Notes: generated by a model not told the origin, from the sequence alone. Numbered from the stretch's first letter, positions 20,952-32,675 are shown. The stretch is DNA of 64,000 nucleotides from Blattamonas nauphoetae (GCA_033064195.1 JARBJD010000057.1:186001-250000), one strand, 5' to 3'. A program made the numbers and translations.

Positions 20952-21410
20952 TTTTAACCAAACCAGTGCCCATCAACTGTTGAGTCTAACAACGGGGAAG
21001 TGGAAGAATGGGTGGCCCGATCCACCCGAACAAACAAACGAATAAACCATTTTGTCTGTCCTGTTAAAACAAGCTAAAGATTCCCGACAAGGGGCTCAAG
21101 GGCCACAGTGTCAGTTCTGCCCAAGTGGGGGCCGTTGATGGGTCAAAAAAATGTGGGTATCTTTCCCCACTGCTCCAGAAAAGCCCCACCGGGGAAGAAA
21201 AACTGGAGAAAATAGGAGAGGTTCAAAAGAACGATTGAAATGAAAACACCAAAGGGTTTCAAATAAATGCGCCTCTACTGCGCAAGCTCGATTCCGCTGA
21301 CGGAAGAGCGGGCTGCCTCTACCGCAGCACAAGCCGAGATGTCCTCGAGGCTTGTCCCTCAACAGTTGTGTGGCAGATGCCCATGTTGATGGGCACTGGT
21401 TTGGTTAAAA
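20952..21410. repeat. Terminal inverted-repeat unit at the left of the insertion complex
   Basis: The ends TTTTAACCAAACCAGTGCCC and its complement GGGCACTGGTTTGGTTAAAA bound 459 bp. The left arm continues for about 70 bp nearly identical to the inverted right end of the whole complex (27553-27626), so it is probably a rearranged copy of that end. Non-coding. Confidence 0.65.
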
Positions 21411-21811
21411 GGTGTTCCCTCCGCTCACACCATAACCAAACCAGGGCCATCAACTGTTGAGTATTGAAAGGAGATCTGCTAAAACAGGATTCGAAGAATG
21501 AGAAAAGAAAAGAGAGGTCCTTGATCTGTCCTTTAGTCAATATGGCCGTGCCCCCGAAGGGGCTGTCACCAGCTGTTGTAGTTTTAGGGAGACTGTTGTT
21601 CCGCTCATCTTGAAGCGAACAGCAACAATTTGTTGCTTCCTGTCTTCCATCCCCTACCTTGTTCCTCTTGTCACAAACTCAAACCCCCGCTGATGAGGGA
21701 GGCGAACAGGGTGAATCCCCTGATGCCTCGCTTGGCACAACTGGATGCCCTTTCTTATCCCTCTGTTCGACGTCCACCCTCCGTGTGACGCACTCCAGCC
21801 ATTCTTAAACA

Positions 21812-22073
21812 GAAGGCGAATCTGGTGAACACTCTGCCGCTTATCTTGAAGCGAATCTGGTGAACACTCTGCCGCTTATCTTGAAGCGAATCTGGTGAAC
21901 ACTCTGCCGCTTATCTTGAAGCGAATCTGGTGAACACTCTGCCGCTTATCTTGAAGCGAATCTGGTGAACACTCTGCCGCTTATCTTGAAGCGAATCTGG
22001 TGAACACTCTGCCGCTTATCTTGAAGCGAATCTGGTGAACACTCTGCCGCTTATCTTGAAGCGAATCTGGTCA
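21812..22073. repeat. 35-bp tandem repeat array, about 7.4 copies
   Basis: The unit GAATCTGGTGAACACTCTGC followed by CGCTTATCTTGAAGC repeats with a strict 35-bp period; the ACTCTGCCGC core falls at 21831, 21866, 21901, 21936, 21971, 22006 and 22041. Copies are identical to the eye, implying recent expansion or homogenisation. It is subterminal in the insertion complex. Confidence 0.95.
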
Positions 22074-22199
22074 TCTCTTTCGGACTTGGTTCCAACTTCA
22101 TCCATCACCGAGGTGAATGTCTTTCCTTCTTTCCTCACCTGTCCATCCACCGCAACCTCTGCTTCAAACACTTTCTGATGAACACATGAGATGCATCAC

Positions 22200-22720
22200 C
22201 GCCCGACTGTACGATGATCATTTCAGCATTGATGCCTCTTCCATCTCCTTCTCGTCTTGATGAACATTTGATTGTCGAACGAACAATCGATGGGATCGCG
22301 ATGGACTCGTTGCAACGATCTCTTGATTCGAACGCTTCACGACTACCGGGTTGTCGTCTGAGTTAAGCCATTCGTGTGGGATACAAATGAACATATTGTG
22401 CCTAATATTCATCCTGAATGCGATGATATTCACCTCTTCTTCATGCTTCACGAAGAATGATCTTCTTTCTCTCCTCCCACCACGCCTGGTTTTGAAATTG
22501 AGCCGTTGCGTACAGTTGAGAAGTGTCTAGCTGATTGAATAGTCGATGACTGCCTCGAAGTTAGACGACGCCTTGCTTTTGTATTCTTTCAATCGATGTG
22601 ACTTATGATCAATCACCGTCTGTCGTTGGTGTGGAGTGTTCTTCTCCATTTCAGGTGCGTAATTGTAGAGGACGAGAGATGGCACAGTTGCTTGGTCAAT
22701 TCTGAGACTGTCCATCATCC
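22200..22720 (-). pseudogene. Decayed coding trace within the insertion complex
   Basis: Minus-strand text with protein-like composition (for example MNIRHNMFICIPHEWLNSDD) suggests an old element gene. It is broken in several places and has no recognisable domain. Treated as a fossil of the host element; no function is assigned. Confidence 0.3.
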
Positions 22721-23917
22721 GCCTGAGGCGACGGAATCTTATTCATCAGCAGTGGAGTCAGCAGCTGTTCATGCCTCATGTCTGTGGTTGAATTAGGTGT
22801 GCGCGAAGCCTTGTTCCTCTTCATACTCGATTCAGCTAACGAAAGCGGAAGGAGCAACCATGAAGGGAAAGAATGTGTTCAGCTCAGACACATCACCAAT
22901 GAGATTGCTGCCCACTAACTGTTACTTGGTGGACGACTACTTCTCATCATTTGATTTGATCTCGACTTTGACGCTACTGAATTGGAGATTGAGTGATCCA
23001 AACGTATCCGTTGAGTCCGTTGTTTGGGTGGCAACAATCATACTTGGTCAACTCCCCCGTATCTGGAGGAGTCGAAGCTGAACTTTTGAATCTGAATAGG
23101 GTGCTTCCACTCGTCGTATTGATGTGGTTGTGGCTGACTCTCACAATCGTTCTGCTCTTGGTCTGGTCCTCCTCCCATCATTGAGCATGGTTGAGAGGTG
23201 ATTTGCGCAGCTGTCGGAAGCGCAAGTCGCCGTGAAAGGCAATCAGGCAACTCCAATAAATCCATCTCTGCCGTTTCCAACTGTGATGTGGATGTCCATC
23301 ACTTTCGTGCTCATTGTTTCATGCTATTCATTGGTGAATGTCTTGTGCCAATTCCTTTGATGGTGTAGTGGCTCAGAGAAACCATATCTTGACACTTGCC
23401 CATTCCGATGCCAGAGACGACAAATGATCGTCGTCGACGATTTCTGAACTTGAGGTGTTAATCTCCCAGCCGTGAGCGATCTACACATCTTTTCCACTCA
23501 GGACATCGTCTTAACAATTCAGAGTTACGAGCGTTTTGCCTCGGTTCTTCGACAATGCGCCCAAACCCAGATCTCACCTGCTGAATGAACCGTCCAATTG
23601 CACTACGGGTGGCTTGAGACCGTCATTGTGAGATTCTTTCGGAGATCGAAGGCCTTGTTGTGGCCAAGGAGGATGTCAACAATCTCCACATTTTCTATTC
23701 GTATTGGGAACAAGAGTTCACAAGTGATAACGCTTGAACAACAAGATATGCTCTCGAAAACTGCGATAATTCATGGGTCAAACTCAGTACGTTCTTGATC
23801 TGGCAAGAAGGCTGAAGTACAGCGTATGAGAATGTGGTGAGACTGAACTGAGTGATCTGTGCACTTCAAATGGACCCTTCCGTCGAGACTGAACTTTTCG
23901 ACGTATCGCACCAAATA

Positions 23918-26127
23918 CAGCTCGACTAGTTCTGAAATGCATTTTAATTTTTCAGAAATAGATTTTAATTATTCAGAAATGAACATAATTGTTCAGAAAT
24001 GTACTTTAATTTTTCAGAAATGAACATAATTGTTCAGAAATGAACAGAGATTGTTCAGAAATGAACAGTGATTCTTCCCAAATGAACAGTGATTTTTCTG
24101 AAATGAATACTAATTTTTCATAAATGAAGGATCAAAATGAGTTGTCCAGATGCAATTTAGAAGCTATATTCAGGCTTCTGAAAAATGAAAAAAGGTTGAT
24201 CGGACCCTTAAATTGTCTAAAAAAATTACGCGTAGCCATTTCCAATTGCGACATCAGATGATAAACGGAGAAGATTTTTCTGGAAAATCATCGCGAAATT
24301 TCATGGAACGCTCCTTTTCTCTCATCGATGATGAATCTGAGACTGACGAGTCTCAAAACTCATCGATCACCGAAAGACAAATACAATACCAATCTCTCAA
24401 CGAATCGGATGGATGGTTCTTTGGTGATGAAGTTGTTGATTGTGAATCTGGGATGGAAAGTCAGCAGGATGGGCTTCTCACAGGCGGATTCAGTCAGGAT
24501 TTTATTCGAACAAGTCTCAAACGATCGAAAGATGAACTTCGAAGACTCTTGCCAGAAAGAATTGAAGCAGTTGATAGTGCAAGCCCACCTGAACCTCTTC
24601 TTCCACAAGATCCTCATGAGTTTGTTGAACTACCAGCTCCTCAGAAGATGAAACGTGGTCGTCCAACTTCTCGTCCTGCCCCAAAGCCCCGACGATCATA
24701 CACCATTCTCACGCCTCGTGAACGCGAATTGGTCCTCGATGAAGTGAAGGAAGGGAAGAAGTACGATTTGATTGTCGAAAAGTGGAACATCTCGAAAGGA
24801 ACAATCAACAACATCGCATCTGGAAAACCTGCTCCCAAGCCTCGTGGGGGAGCAGTCTATCGAAAAATCACTCCAGAAATTTCACGATCAATGAATGATG
24901 CAATTCTTCAAAACCCACTCTTGAAGGGAGAAGAACTCAAAACTCTCGTCGAGGAGAATCATGGAACATCCGTTGCAGTGTCGACAATCAATGCTCACCT
25001 AACTTCACCAAAAATGGTGGAACACGGGTGTACAAAGTTCACTGTGAAGAAAGTCGAACTGCTCCAACACGAACGCAATTCGGAGGAAACAAAGGACGCG
25101 AGACTCGACTATCTTCAGCGATACGCAACAACATTCTCTCAAGGTGGATTTGCTGTCTACATCGACGAAACTTCCTTCAACAAGACCTGCTTCCAAAATC
25201 AAGGTCGTGCTCCAATCGGTCAGCGTTGCCTTCAACGAGTTCGTCGATTGCAAACGGAAAATCTCACTGCAATCACAGCGATCTCCGAAGCGTGGGGTGT
25301 TGTTCATGTGACGTGGGTTCAAGGAACTGTGTCTGCTCTTGAATTCCAACATTTCCTCCTCTCACTTTTTGAGTCCCTTCAAAGAAGAACGAATGAAAGC
25401 TGCACACTGATTATGGACAATGTTGGCTTGCACAAGACGGATGAGGTGAAAGAGCTCATCAGATCGAAAAATTACACAACTCTGTTCACTCCACCAAATT
25501 CATGTGAGTTGAATCCGATCGAGTACGTCTTTGGCATGTGGAAAGGTGGGAGTTCGATTCCTTCTCATGTCAGAACAGAGGATCAACTGCGGATTCATCT
25601 TTCGGAATCTCTCAGTGCAATTCCTCATCGGAAGATATCCGCGGCCATCAGATTTGTGTCTCTCAGACTTCATCCAATTGTCGCTCGCCGAGGTGATTTG
25701 GCTCTCAATCGAACACAAGAACAGTTCAACCGCGATTCGAACGGCCCACATGCTCCAAGTCCGCAAGCAATCATGCCACCAGACCACGGACCACGAGTGG
25801 AAGAACCTGAAGAATAAACTGCTTCATCAATAATTCACCACACAAGAGTGTTTCCCTTCGTTCTGTCAGTCTTTTCTAAAACGAGTGGTCTCAAAAATAA
25901 ATCCAAAAAAGAGCCGTTCATTTCTGAACAATCACTGTTCATTTCCGAATAATCATTGTTCATTTCAGAAAAATCACTGTTCATTTACGAATAATTCATG
26001 TTCATTTCTGAAAAATTAAAATTCATTTCTGAACAATCATGTTCATTTCTGAACAATCAAAACACATTTCTGAACAATTATGTTCATTTCTGAATAATTA
26101 AAATACAATTCAGAACTAGTCGAGCTG
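23918..26127 (+). mobile_element. Tc1-like (DD34E) DNA transposon, apparently complete
   Basis: Inverted ends CAGCTCGACTAGTTCTGAA are flanked by TA on both sides (23916-23917 and 26128-26129). Total length is 2,210 bp with one transposase gene. Inside each TIR lies an array of direct repeats of TTCAGAAATGAACA type (about 9-10 copies at the left, pointing inward, and a similar number inverted at the right), likely transposase contact sites. It is inserted inside the older 6.7-kb complex. Confidence 0.9.
24258..25817 (+). CDS. Tc1/mariner-family transposase, DD34E
   Basis: A 519-residue open frame from ATG 24258 (an earlier in-frame TTG at 24213 is less likely). An acidic, serine-rich N-terminus of about 130 residues is followed by basic RGRPTSRPAPKPRRSY, then paired helix-turn-helix regions (about residues 160-270; LTPRERELVLDEV, KWNISKGTINNIA). 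The DDE catalytic core follows: first aspartate in VYIDETSFNK, second in IMDNVGLHK, and glutamate in CELNPIEYVFGMWK. There are 34 residues between the second D and the E, the Tc1 value. All three catalytic residues are present and no stop interrupts, so the enzyme may be active. It would cut and rejoin the element's TIRs at TA targets in the nucleus. It is not related in reading direction to the interrupted host gene by anything but chance. Confidence 0.92.
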   Translation: MINGEDFSGKSSRNFMERSFSLIDDESETDESQNSSITERQIQYQSLNESDGWFFGDEVVDCESGMESQQDGLLTGGFSQDFIRTSLKRSKDELRRLLPERIEAVDSASPPEPLLPQDPHEFVELPAPQKMKRGRPTSRPAPKPRRSYTILTPRERELVLDEVKEGKKYDLIVEKWNISKGTINNIASGKPAPKPRGGAVYRKITPEISRSMNDAILQNPLLKGEELKTLVEENHGTSVAVSTINAHLTSPKMVEHGCTKFTVKKVELLQHERNSEETKDARLDYLQRYATTFSQGGFAVYIDETSFNKTCFQNQGRAPIGQRCLQRVRRLQTENLTAITAISEAWGVVHVTWVQGTVSALEFQHFLLSLFESLQRRTNESCTLIMDNVGLHKTDEVKELIRSKNYTTLFTPPNSCELNPIEYVFGMWKGGSSIPSHVRTEDQLRIHLSESLSAIPHRKISAAIRFVSLRLHPIVARRGDLALNRTQEQFNRDSNGPHAPSPQAIMPPDHGPRVEEPEE

Positions 26128-26129
26128 TA

Positions 26130-27550
26130 TTTGTTCGAATAATGTGCAACCATTCGAGTTTATTGATTGTTTCGTTGGATGTTTGGAAGACGCGAATTGT
26201 GGAACGGGTATGGAATGATTGACAGTGTTCCGTCATTTTTAGTCATTACAACGAATTCTGACATGACATTTTGGTATTGGAACGAACACTATCCATTTCA
26301 TGAGGCGGTAGTTTTGTCCCTTGACAGTTTCTTGATGAGCCCACTCTTCGATCGGGCACTGGGATATTCCGACACCAACGATGCTTGTATTGAGAAATGA
26401 TGCTGTGAAAGTGTGGGGAATTGCGAGTTAATCGAGGTAACTCGGAAATGGAGCTCCCAGGGTGTTCGCCTGACTTCATCGCCGTTTGGACGATTTCTGT
26501 ACAATATCTTGATATATGATAACCTGTTCGAGATGATTGCAGCTTTTCGAGGAGAGTATTGATGTGATCTTAAGCTTTCTGGATCTGACTGGCAAACACT
26601 TGTGTTGTCGTGTCGTAGAGAAACTATCACGTCTGTGCGTTGTTAACTGTATATCAATTGCTCTTGTTCGAAAGAAGGATGCTGCTGCACGTTTCCGGAA
26701 TCCTGTAAGGTTCTTCAACCCAAATTGGATGGATCGAAAGGACGTCATCATGTGGTGACTGAACCCTGCCGAATCGGGATATTTGTGACGTACTCCACTT
26801 TACTGGATGGAGGTGACTTCACCCTAAGTCAACTGTGTCTGGAAGACACATTGCTTCGCGTCGGCGGATGCGTCGTCTGGAATCTGATATCAGTCGATCC
26901 CCTCGTCATATACACTCGCTGCGGTCTGTTTGCTGCTGTAGATATGTTTTCCTTCAAATTCCTTGAACAATCTGAGGTTGACGCTGTTGTTGTTGATCGC
27001 ATCCGGACGAGTCTGTATTCATTTACCCCGTCGTTGTTGTCATATGAACATGATTGAACTAATGTATTGAATCGTCATTGATTTGTTCTTCATCTTTTGT
27101 TGCTCCGAGTAGTATTTTCGTCCATCTTCGTTGCATCATTTGTTCGTGGTTGTGATGCGTTGTTCCTTTCGTCCCAAAAACAGTAGTACTTGTTGAGATG
27201 TTGTTGGCACTATCTTGAGTGCACTTGAAGCCTGTTGTATAACATGATCGATCCAGTGACTTCTGAAGAATGGTCACTGGTGTTTTTGTCGAGGCTCAAA
27301 TTGATGACTTCCGTGATGAATTCTACAATTTTGATTCTTGTCACTAGCACTGTCTTGAGTGCTGACAAAGTTAGTTTTGTCTTTCTCCTGGAGGACTCGT
27401 TTCTTGTCGGGTGTCATCGGGACAATTGGTGAATCAAAACGATGGATTCAACCACGCATTCGTTGAAAATACAGGAACTAGAAGCTTATTTTTGAGGAAG
27501 GACGAAAATAGTCTCGGTAAACTTGCTGTAAAAATCTTAGTAGTTTGTTT
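26130..27550. other. Decayed right-hand interior of the insertion complex
   Basis: There is no intact gene. Minus-strand traces near 26300-27050 (for example NNNSVNLRLFKEFEGKHIYS) have protein-like composition but are broken, consistent with an old element interior. Nothing else is recognised. Confidence 0.3.
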
Positions 27551-27642
27551 GTGTAGTTTGATCGGGCCACCCATTCTTCCACTTCCCCGTTGTTAGACTC
27601 AACAGTTGATGGCCCTGGTTTGGTTATGGTGTGAGCGGAGGG

Positions 27643-30600
27643 AACACCTATGAACATGGCAATCAGTTCATCTCAGGGGTCATGTTTCGGAACTGCTTCT
27701 CTGCAACCAACACAGGTCATGATGTTTTTATCAATGAATTTCAGCTCTATCCACAGCAAACGTTCTGTGATTCCACTTCACCATCAACTAGCCGCATCGT
27801 GGAGCGGTGGGGGTCTGATTATTCGAACCTCTTGCAATCCCCAGCCAACTCAGCAAAGGTCGTCTCCCTCACCTCAATAGACATGGTCGTTTCGGGCTCA
27901 CTCACTCTGACATTTGACAAGCCCGCATCTGGAACGTTCTACGCACTGCTGGACAATTCATTCGGAACTGAAAGGACAGACCCTGCACTTCCTCCGAACA
28001 TTGGAAGGTTGGTCACTTTCACATTCTCCGGAGGAATGAGCAAGACTCTTTCTGTCCAATGTGGTGACCAGTATCTTCTGCAATCGCGGCTGGACGAGTA
28101 CATGCTGCATGCTGTGTCCTGTTTGGGATGGGATGTGGTTCAACCCACGTTCAAGACAGTGGATGTGACACTCGATGAGACTGGCACTTTTTATGTCTTC
28201 ACGTTGACAGGCAAAGACATTCTAGACGGAGCATACACTGTCATTCTCAACGACACGAATCAATTACACGTCGCGGTCAGCACAGATTACACTGGAGAGA
28301 GTGTTGGGGTTGGTTCCATCGCGACGAGCATATTCGACAAAGGAAGGAGTCCAGGGACGAACTACACAATTGTGGCTGTGTTGGGGCCTTTTCAATCGCA
28401 TCTCCACATCGTGAAGCCAGGCTCAGCAGTGTTCCAACTGCCAGCGGCAGCATATCTCGGCCAACTGAAGGGCACTTCATTTCTCGATGCAGCCAAAACT
28501 CAGCTTCAACTCACTTTCGAGTCTGGTCATCTGGAGAAGAACAAAAAGCACACACTTGTCCTCAGAAAGTCGGTCGACGACCTGACGAGATTCACTTTTG
28601 AGATTTGGACGGATTCAGACGGGCACCTCCTTCCACTCGACGTCACTCTCGACCCGTACGAGACGGACCCAGAAGAAAAGAAGAAGAAACTCCAGCTGGG
28701 TGCAACATATGCAGCAGTCTCTCTGACAGCAGAGGGACGGCAATACTCAGTTCTCGTTTCAGAGGAAGTGTACGCAATGCCGACTGATGTCTGCCGTGCG
28801 GTCGGAGTCAGCTCACCAACTCTGACCAAAAGAAAGACAGAGGTGACAGTCACAGTCCAGGGCAGGCTGTTTCCATCATCAGTCTCGTCTATCTCTCTGC
28901 AGCGAGGAGAGAGTATCATCCAAAGCACGTCAGTTGACATCATCTCCAACGAAAAGATCGAAGCTACTTTCAGTGTTGACTTTGTTGAGACGGACAGCAC
29001 ACTCTCCTTTGGTGAGGAATACACGCTCAAGTCAGTGCCGGGAGATGACGAAGTGATTGTGCGTGAGGGTGTTGTGGTTGTTGTCCCCTCACCTCCCTTC
29101 ATCTCCTCCATCACTCCTTCTCCTCACCCTTCCTCGCCCACTCAGTTCTCTCTCATCTTCGAAGGACAGAATCTTCCGAGCGGCCTCGTCTTCCTCGCCC
29201 ACGTCGAATCCAACCCGCCTATCCCTGTAACCATCTCCGCAGATGGCACACGTGGTACGACGCCTTATCTGACAGCAGGCGGCGCATCTTTGATAGAGAT
29301 ATCCAAAATGTACACAGTGAGCTCGCTGACGAAGGAAGACGATGCAGAGGAACACATCCTCCTCAAACACACCACGTTCGCCACGCCATCTGCGCCCGAG
29401 AGGACAGTGTTCATTGTGGACTCTGAATCGACAGACACAACTCGACAGTGTGGAAGCTCCATCAGCCCCTGCCAGTCTGTGGATGTGGTGTGGGGAATTG
29501 TGTCTGTGTCTGGCCTTCGTCATCCAAACATCTCAATCCACACAGCAGCCCAGCTCGAATCGTCGCTTCTGATTTCCGATCAGATGAGTGTTGCTTTTTC
29601 AAAAGATGCGATTGACGTTGCCACCCTTTCCTTTCATTCGACAGCCACGCACCAATCAGGCGAAGGATTGATTGTGGTGGAAGGAGGAAAGCTCTCGATC
29701 GACGATGTGAATGTTGTGATCAGATCAGCTGACACCTCGTTCGTGTTCGTCTCAGCAAGGAAAGCGACGATTGTGTTGAAAGGGTCGTTCACAGGACACC
29801 CCACATCCACCAATACCCAATCAGATGCTGAGGGAGAAGATGAAGTGTGCGAGTGGCGGAGTAGCGCGTTCCAATTGGACGATTGTTCGACTTCTGTGAC
29901 GTTCAGCTCTTTCTCCAACTTGTCGCAAGGAGCGATCCAAATGACGAAGGGTAGTCTGAACATCGACACCACTGCTTTCCACGACAACTCTCCGAAATTG
30001 GCCTCCTTTGCTTCACTCCGACGAAACATCCACTGCAGCGAAGGAGGGAATGTGGTGGTTGGGACGCTGAGTGGGGGAGATGGGGTGCTGTCTCACTCAA
30101 CGTGGTTCTCGCTGGAAGGATGCTCGTTCGATGCACCTGAAGAAATCAAGGAGACACCGTTCTTCGTCCCAACACTGTCGAACTCGTCGACGAGCACGCA
30201 TTCGAAGAAGAAGGAATTCGAAATCGAAATCAGAGGAACGACACTGATTCCATGTGGACTGAATCTGGAAGTGTTTGAAATGGACAAAGACGAGAAAGTA
30301 GGAGAATCAACTCGACTCCCTCTCACCCTCGCCAGCACCTCCTCGTTCACCCACACTTCCATCACTCTCACCATCCCTGACTCCTCCCTCTCTTCACTCT
30401 CGTCCTCCCTCGCTTGGCGTGGTCGCCTCGTGTTCGGAGCCAATCAGACGACAACTGAGTCATTCGTCGTTCAGAAGAGCTCAGCTGATCGTATCGCGCA
30501 GTCTGCTAAAGAAAACATGAAATGGTGGCTGCCACTGATTCTGAGTTTGATCGCCCTCGTCGTCATCGGAATGCTGGTCGTGTTCCTCTGCTGGCGACAC

Positions 30601-30976
30601 CGAAAGCATAACAAGACGAAACACGAATCAGAGCAACCAGAGCAGGAACTACAACCAGAAGACAAAGTGGAAGTGGAGGACAACGCCGTTCTTCCTCTTC
30701 AGAACATGGCAGACCAGACAACGCTCTCTGCCTTCACCGATTCAGAGATGAATGAGGCCAAAATGTCATCCAAGCGTCAGGCACAAGACTCCACTCATCT
30801 CCCAGTGAAGGAAGTGTTGACGTGTGGGGAGAAATGTGAAGTTGTGACGATTCCCGTGACGGACACACTATTCAGCAAGCTGCACAAACAGGGCTGTTCG
30901 TTTGACAAGCGGGCTGCGCAGAGACAACTCACGAAAGGAGTGAACGCACTTGTGTATCTGAAACCAGACCCATCTG
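27643..30976 (+). pseudogene. Beta-helix receptor-like gene I, middle part: IPT-like repeats, second beta-helix, TM
   Basis: This continues gene I after the 6.7-kb insertion. It encodes the end of the first beta-helix (GVMFRNCFSATNTGHDV), several immunoglobulin-like IPT-type repeats (for example FISSITPSPHPSSPTQFSLI then EGQNLPSG), and the conserved cap CGSSISPCQSVDVVW that starts a second beta-helix. A domain with LNIDTTAFHDNSPKLASFAS follows, then a single TM helix at about 30530-30600 (WWLPLILSLIALVVIGMLVV) followed by basic RHRKHNK, so the tail is cytoplasmic. A proline/glutamate linker leads to the front of the kinase-like domain (VNALVYLKPDP), where a hAT element interrupts at 30977. 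The orientation suggests a cell-surface receptor or adhesin. The ligand is unknown. Confidence 0.75.
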
Positions 30977-31497
30977 CAGGCATCTGAGTAGTCCCATCAA
31001 AATAGGTAAAACTGGGATCAATTGATGTCAGTGCCTAAATTTGGACTGAGATCAAATTTCAACTCTTTTCCTTTGAGATTTTCTCATTATCACTTCATTA
31101 ATCATGTTCAATTCACTTCTTGTTTTCACATAATGCTCTTCAATATTTCAGACAGCTCTTATTTCCCAAAAACACGCACGATCACAATCACCAACACTTC
31201 TTTTTTCGATGTATTCCCTTCATTGACTTTAGTCAGTGAGAAAAAACCATCAAAGAAGACATAATAACGCATTATCGACTTGTTTTAATAATTATTGTTG
31301 TAGAACAAACTGAAACAGCAGCACCCAAAGTTTGCATTTTCATGATCTATGAAGTGACCATTTTCCTTTTTACTTTTTTTTCCATTCAAATATCATATAT
31401 AAGAAGACTTTTTTGAAATGAAAGAAACGAAATGGTATTGTAGGTATTTAGTGGGATCAGATCCGACTGGGATCACTGGGATCAAATCAGAAGCCTG
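30977..31497. mobile_element. hAT-type miniature element in the kinase-like domain of gene I
   Basis: Inverted ends CAGGCATCTGA and TCAGAAGCCTG; exact 8-bp duplication CCCATCTG (30969-30976 and 31498-31505). The host reading frame is continuous across the empty site (DPSVLLTL). It is 521 bp, non-coding and therefore non-autonomous. The perfect duplication implies a recent insertion. Confidence 0.9.
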
Positions 31498-31505
31498 CCC
31501 ATCTG

Positions 31506-31966
31506 TCCTTCTCACGCTGTCTCCACACACAGTTCTGATGGACAAGATGAACAATGTGTTTTTGGAGGTGGGTGTGATCAATGAATCACAAACAACACCA
31601 AAAGATGAGAAGGAGAAGACAGAAGGACAGCGTTGGCAAGCACCGGAAGTGACAGAGAAGAAGGACCGCGTCGACCCCAACAAGGCGGCAGTTTTTAGTC
31701 TTGGCCTCGTCTTGTGGGAAATCGAGACTGGTCAGGTGCCCTTCGGGGAGCAGGACGCGGTGAACGCGTGCCGGCAAGTGACAGCAGGGATTCTTCCGCC
31801 GATGGAGAAAGTAGGAGACGCTGAGTTCGCCGAACTGATTCTGAATTGCCTCTCTGTGAATCCTGTCGATCGGCCGACTTTGGCCGAGTTGGCGTCGTTT
31901 CTGGAGACGCACTCGTTCCAAGCAACTTTGGAGGATTCGAAGCTTGACATTCAGAACCAGTCCTGA
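31506..31966 (+). pseudogene. Beta-helix receptor-like gene I, kinase-like C-terminus
   Basis: This contains the APE-type motif RWQAPEV, the alpha-F region FSLGLVLWEIETGQVPFGE with its usual ending DAVNACRQV, and the subdomain XI-like LILNCLSVNPVDRPTLAELA ending in a TGA. It is the C-lobe of a protein-kinase fold. Across genes I-III the N-lobe lysine and glycine loop are not seen, and the HRD and DFG motifs are replaced (gene II: LNPHWVLFT, CFKLSE), so this is best called a pseudokinase. It lies in the cytoplasm after the TM segment. It is separated from its front half only by the hAT element. Confidence 0.75.
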
Positions 31967-32675
31967 CCGCTCTTCTTTGATTCTTGTTGTGATCTTGTTT
32001 TGCTGACTTTCAGTTGGTTCTTCTGGCATCTTCTTCGTTCTCATGTCGTTCAGTCTTCATTTCATATCACTTGATCTTTCTTTCTTGTTCATTGATCTTC
32101 ATTGTCTTCTCTTCCTTTCTCCCTCCCTCGTTTCATCTCCATTTATTGTCAGGCTATTCACCCCATTTTATCGAGTCTCCAGCGTGTATATCAGCCCCAT
32201 CAGAAGTGGAGGCAGTTTTCCTCATCACTCTTTTGGGCAGTTTTCCTTTTCCCCAATTCACTCTGCGTTTACCGATCTTCACTCTCCACTCATTCACCAA
32301 TTGAGATCATGTCATTCATACCACTCTTCTTTCCCAAATACTCGTTTCTCCATGTTGTTGCCATTCCTTCACATCGCGTGCCCGCTTTCTTATTTTGACT
32401 CTGCTCACACACTTTGTGGGTGGAGGACAGGCAGCTGTTGTGTGGGTTGTTCAGATGAGGCGCTTCGCATGTCACTCCTTTGGTCATTCTGGCTAGCTTC
32501 ACACGCATTTCAGGCCAATCATCTCTCAAATCACAACTCTCATTTCACATCTCCTTACACATCTTTTTTTACCAAAATTTCGTCATTCCTACTTGACTTG
32601 TTCTCGGAGCTCGGATTGATCAATTTGTGAATATTGGGAAGGATCTTCTTCGACTTATCCATATCTTGGTTCCTG
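31967..32675. other. Intergenic between beta-helix genes I and II
   Basis: A pyrimidine-rich, TTCATTTC-type sequence with no supported gene or repeat. It presumably holds the 3' end of gene I and the promoter of gene II. Confidence 0.35.

Larger units (their letters stand above)
20952..27636. mobile_element. 6.7-kb nested insertion complex in beta-helix gene I; Polinton-like at most, broken
   Basis: Its flanks are 6-bp GGAGGA/GGAGGG. The right end reads inward GCTCACACCATAACCAAACC; the same end occurs at 21423, preceded by an inverted copy of the host right flank. The left 459 bp (20952-21410) form a separate inverted-repeat unit sharing the AACCAAACCAG terminus. The interior holds a 35-bp tandem array, scattered decayed minus-strand coding traces and an intact Tc1-like element (23918-26127). 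The 6-bp duplication and terminal inverted repeats would suit a Maverick/Polinton derivative, but no diagnostic Polinton gene was recognised and most internal sequence appears lost. It is old and broken, with multiple breaks in every coding trace. Family assignment is weak. Confidence 0.5.

Noticed and set aside
24213-24257. Earlier TTG start for the Tc1-like transposase
   Set aside because: A eukaryotic gene should start at ATG; the first in-frame ATG is 24258 and the HTH lies well downstream of either.
20952-27636. Calling the 6.7-kb insertion a confirmed Polinton
   Set aside because: The 6-bp duplication and inverted ends fit, but no polymerase B, integrase, ATPase or capsid signature could be recognised.
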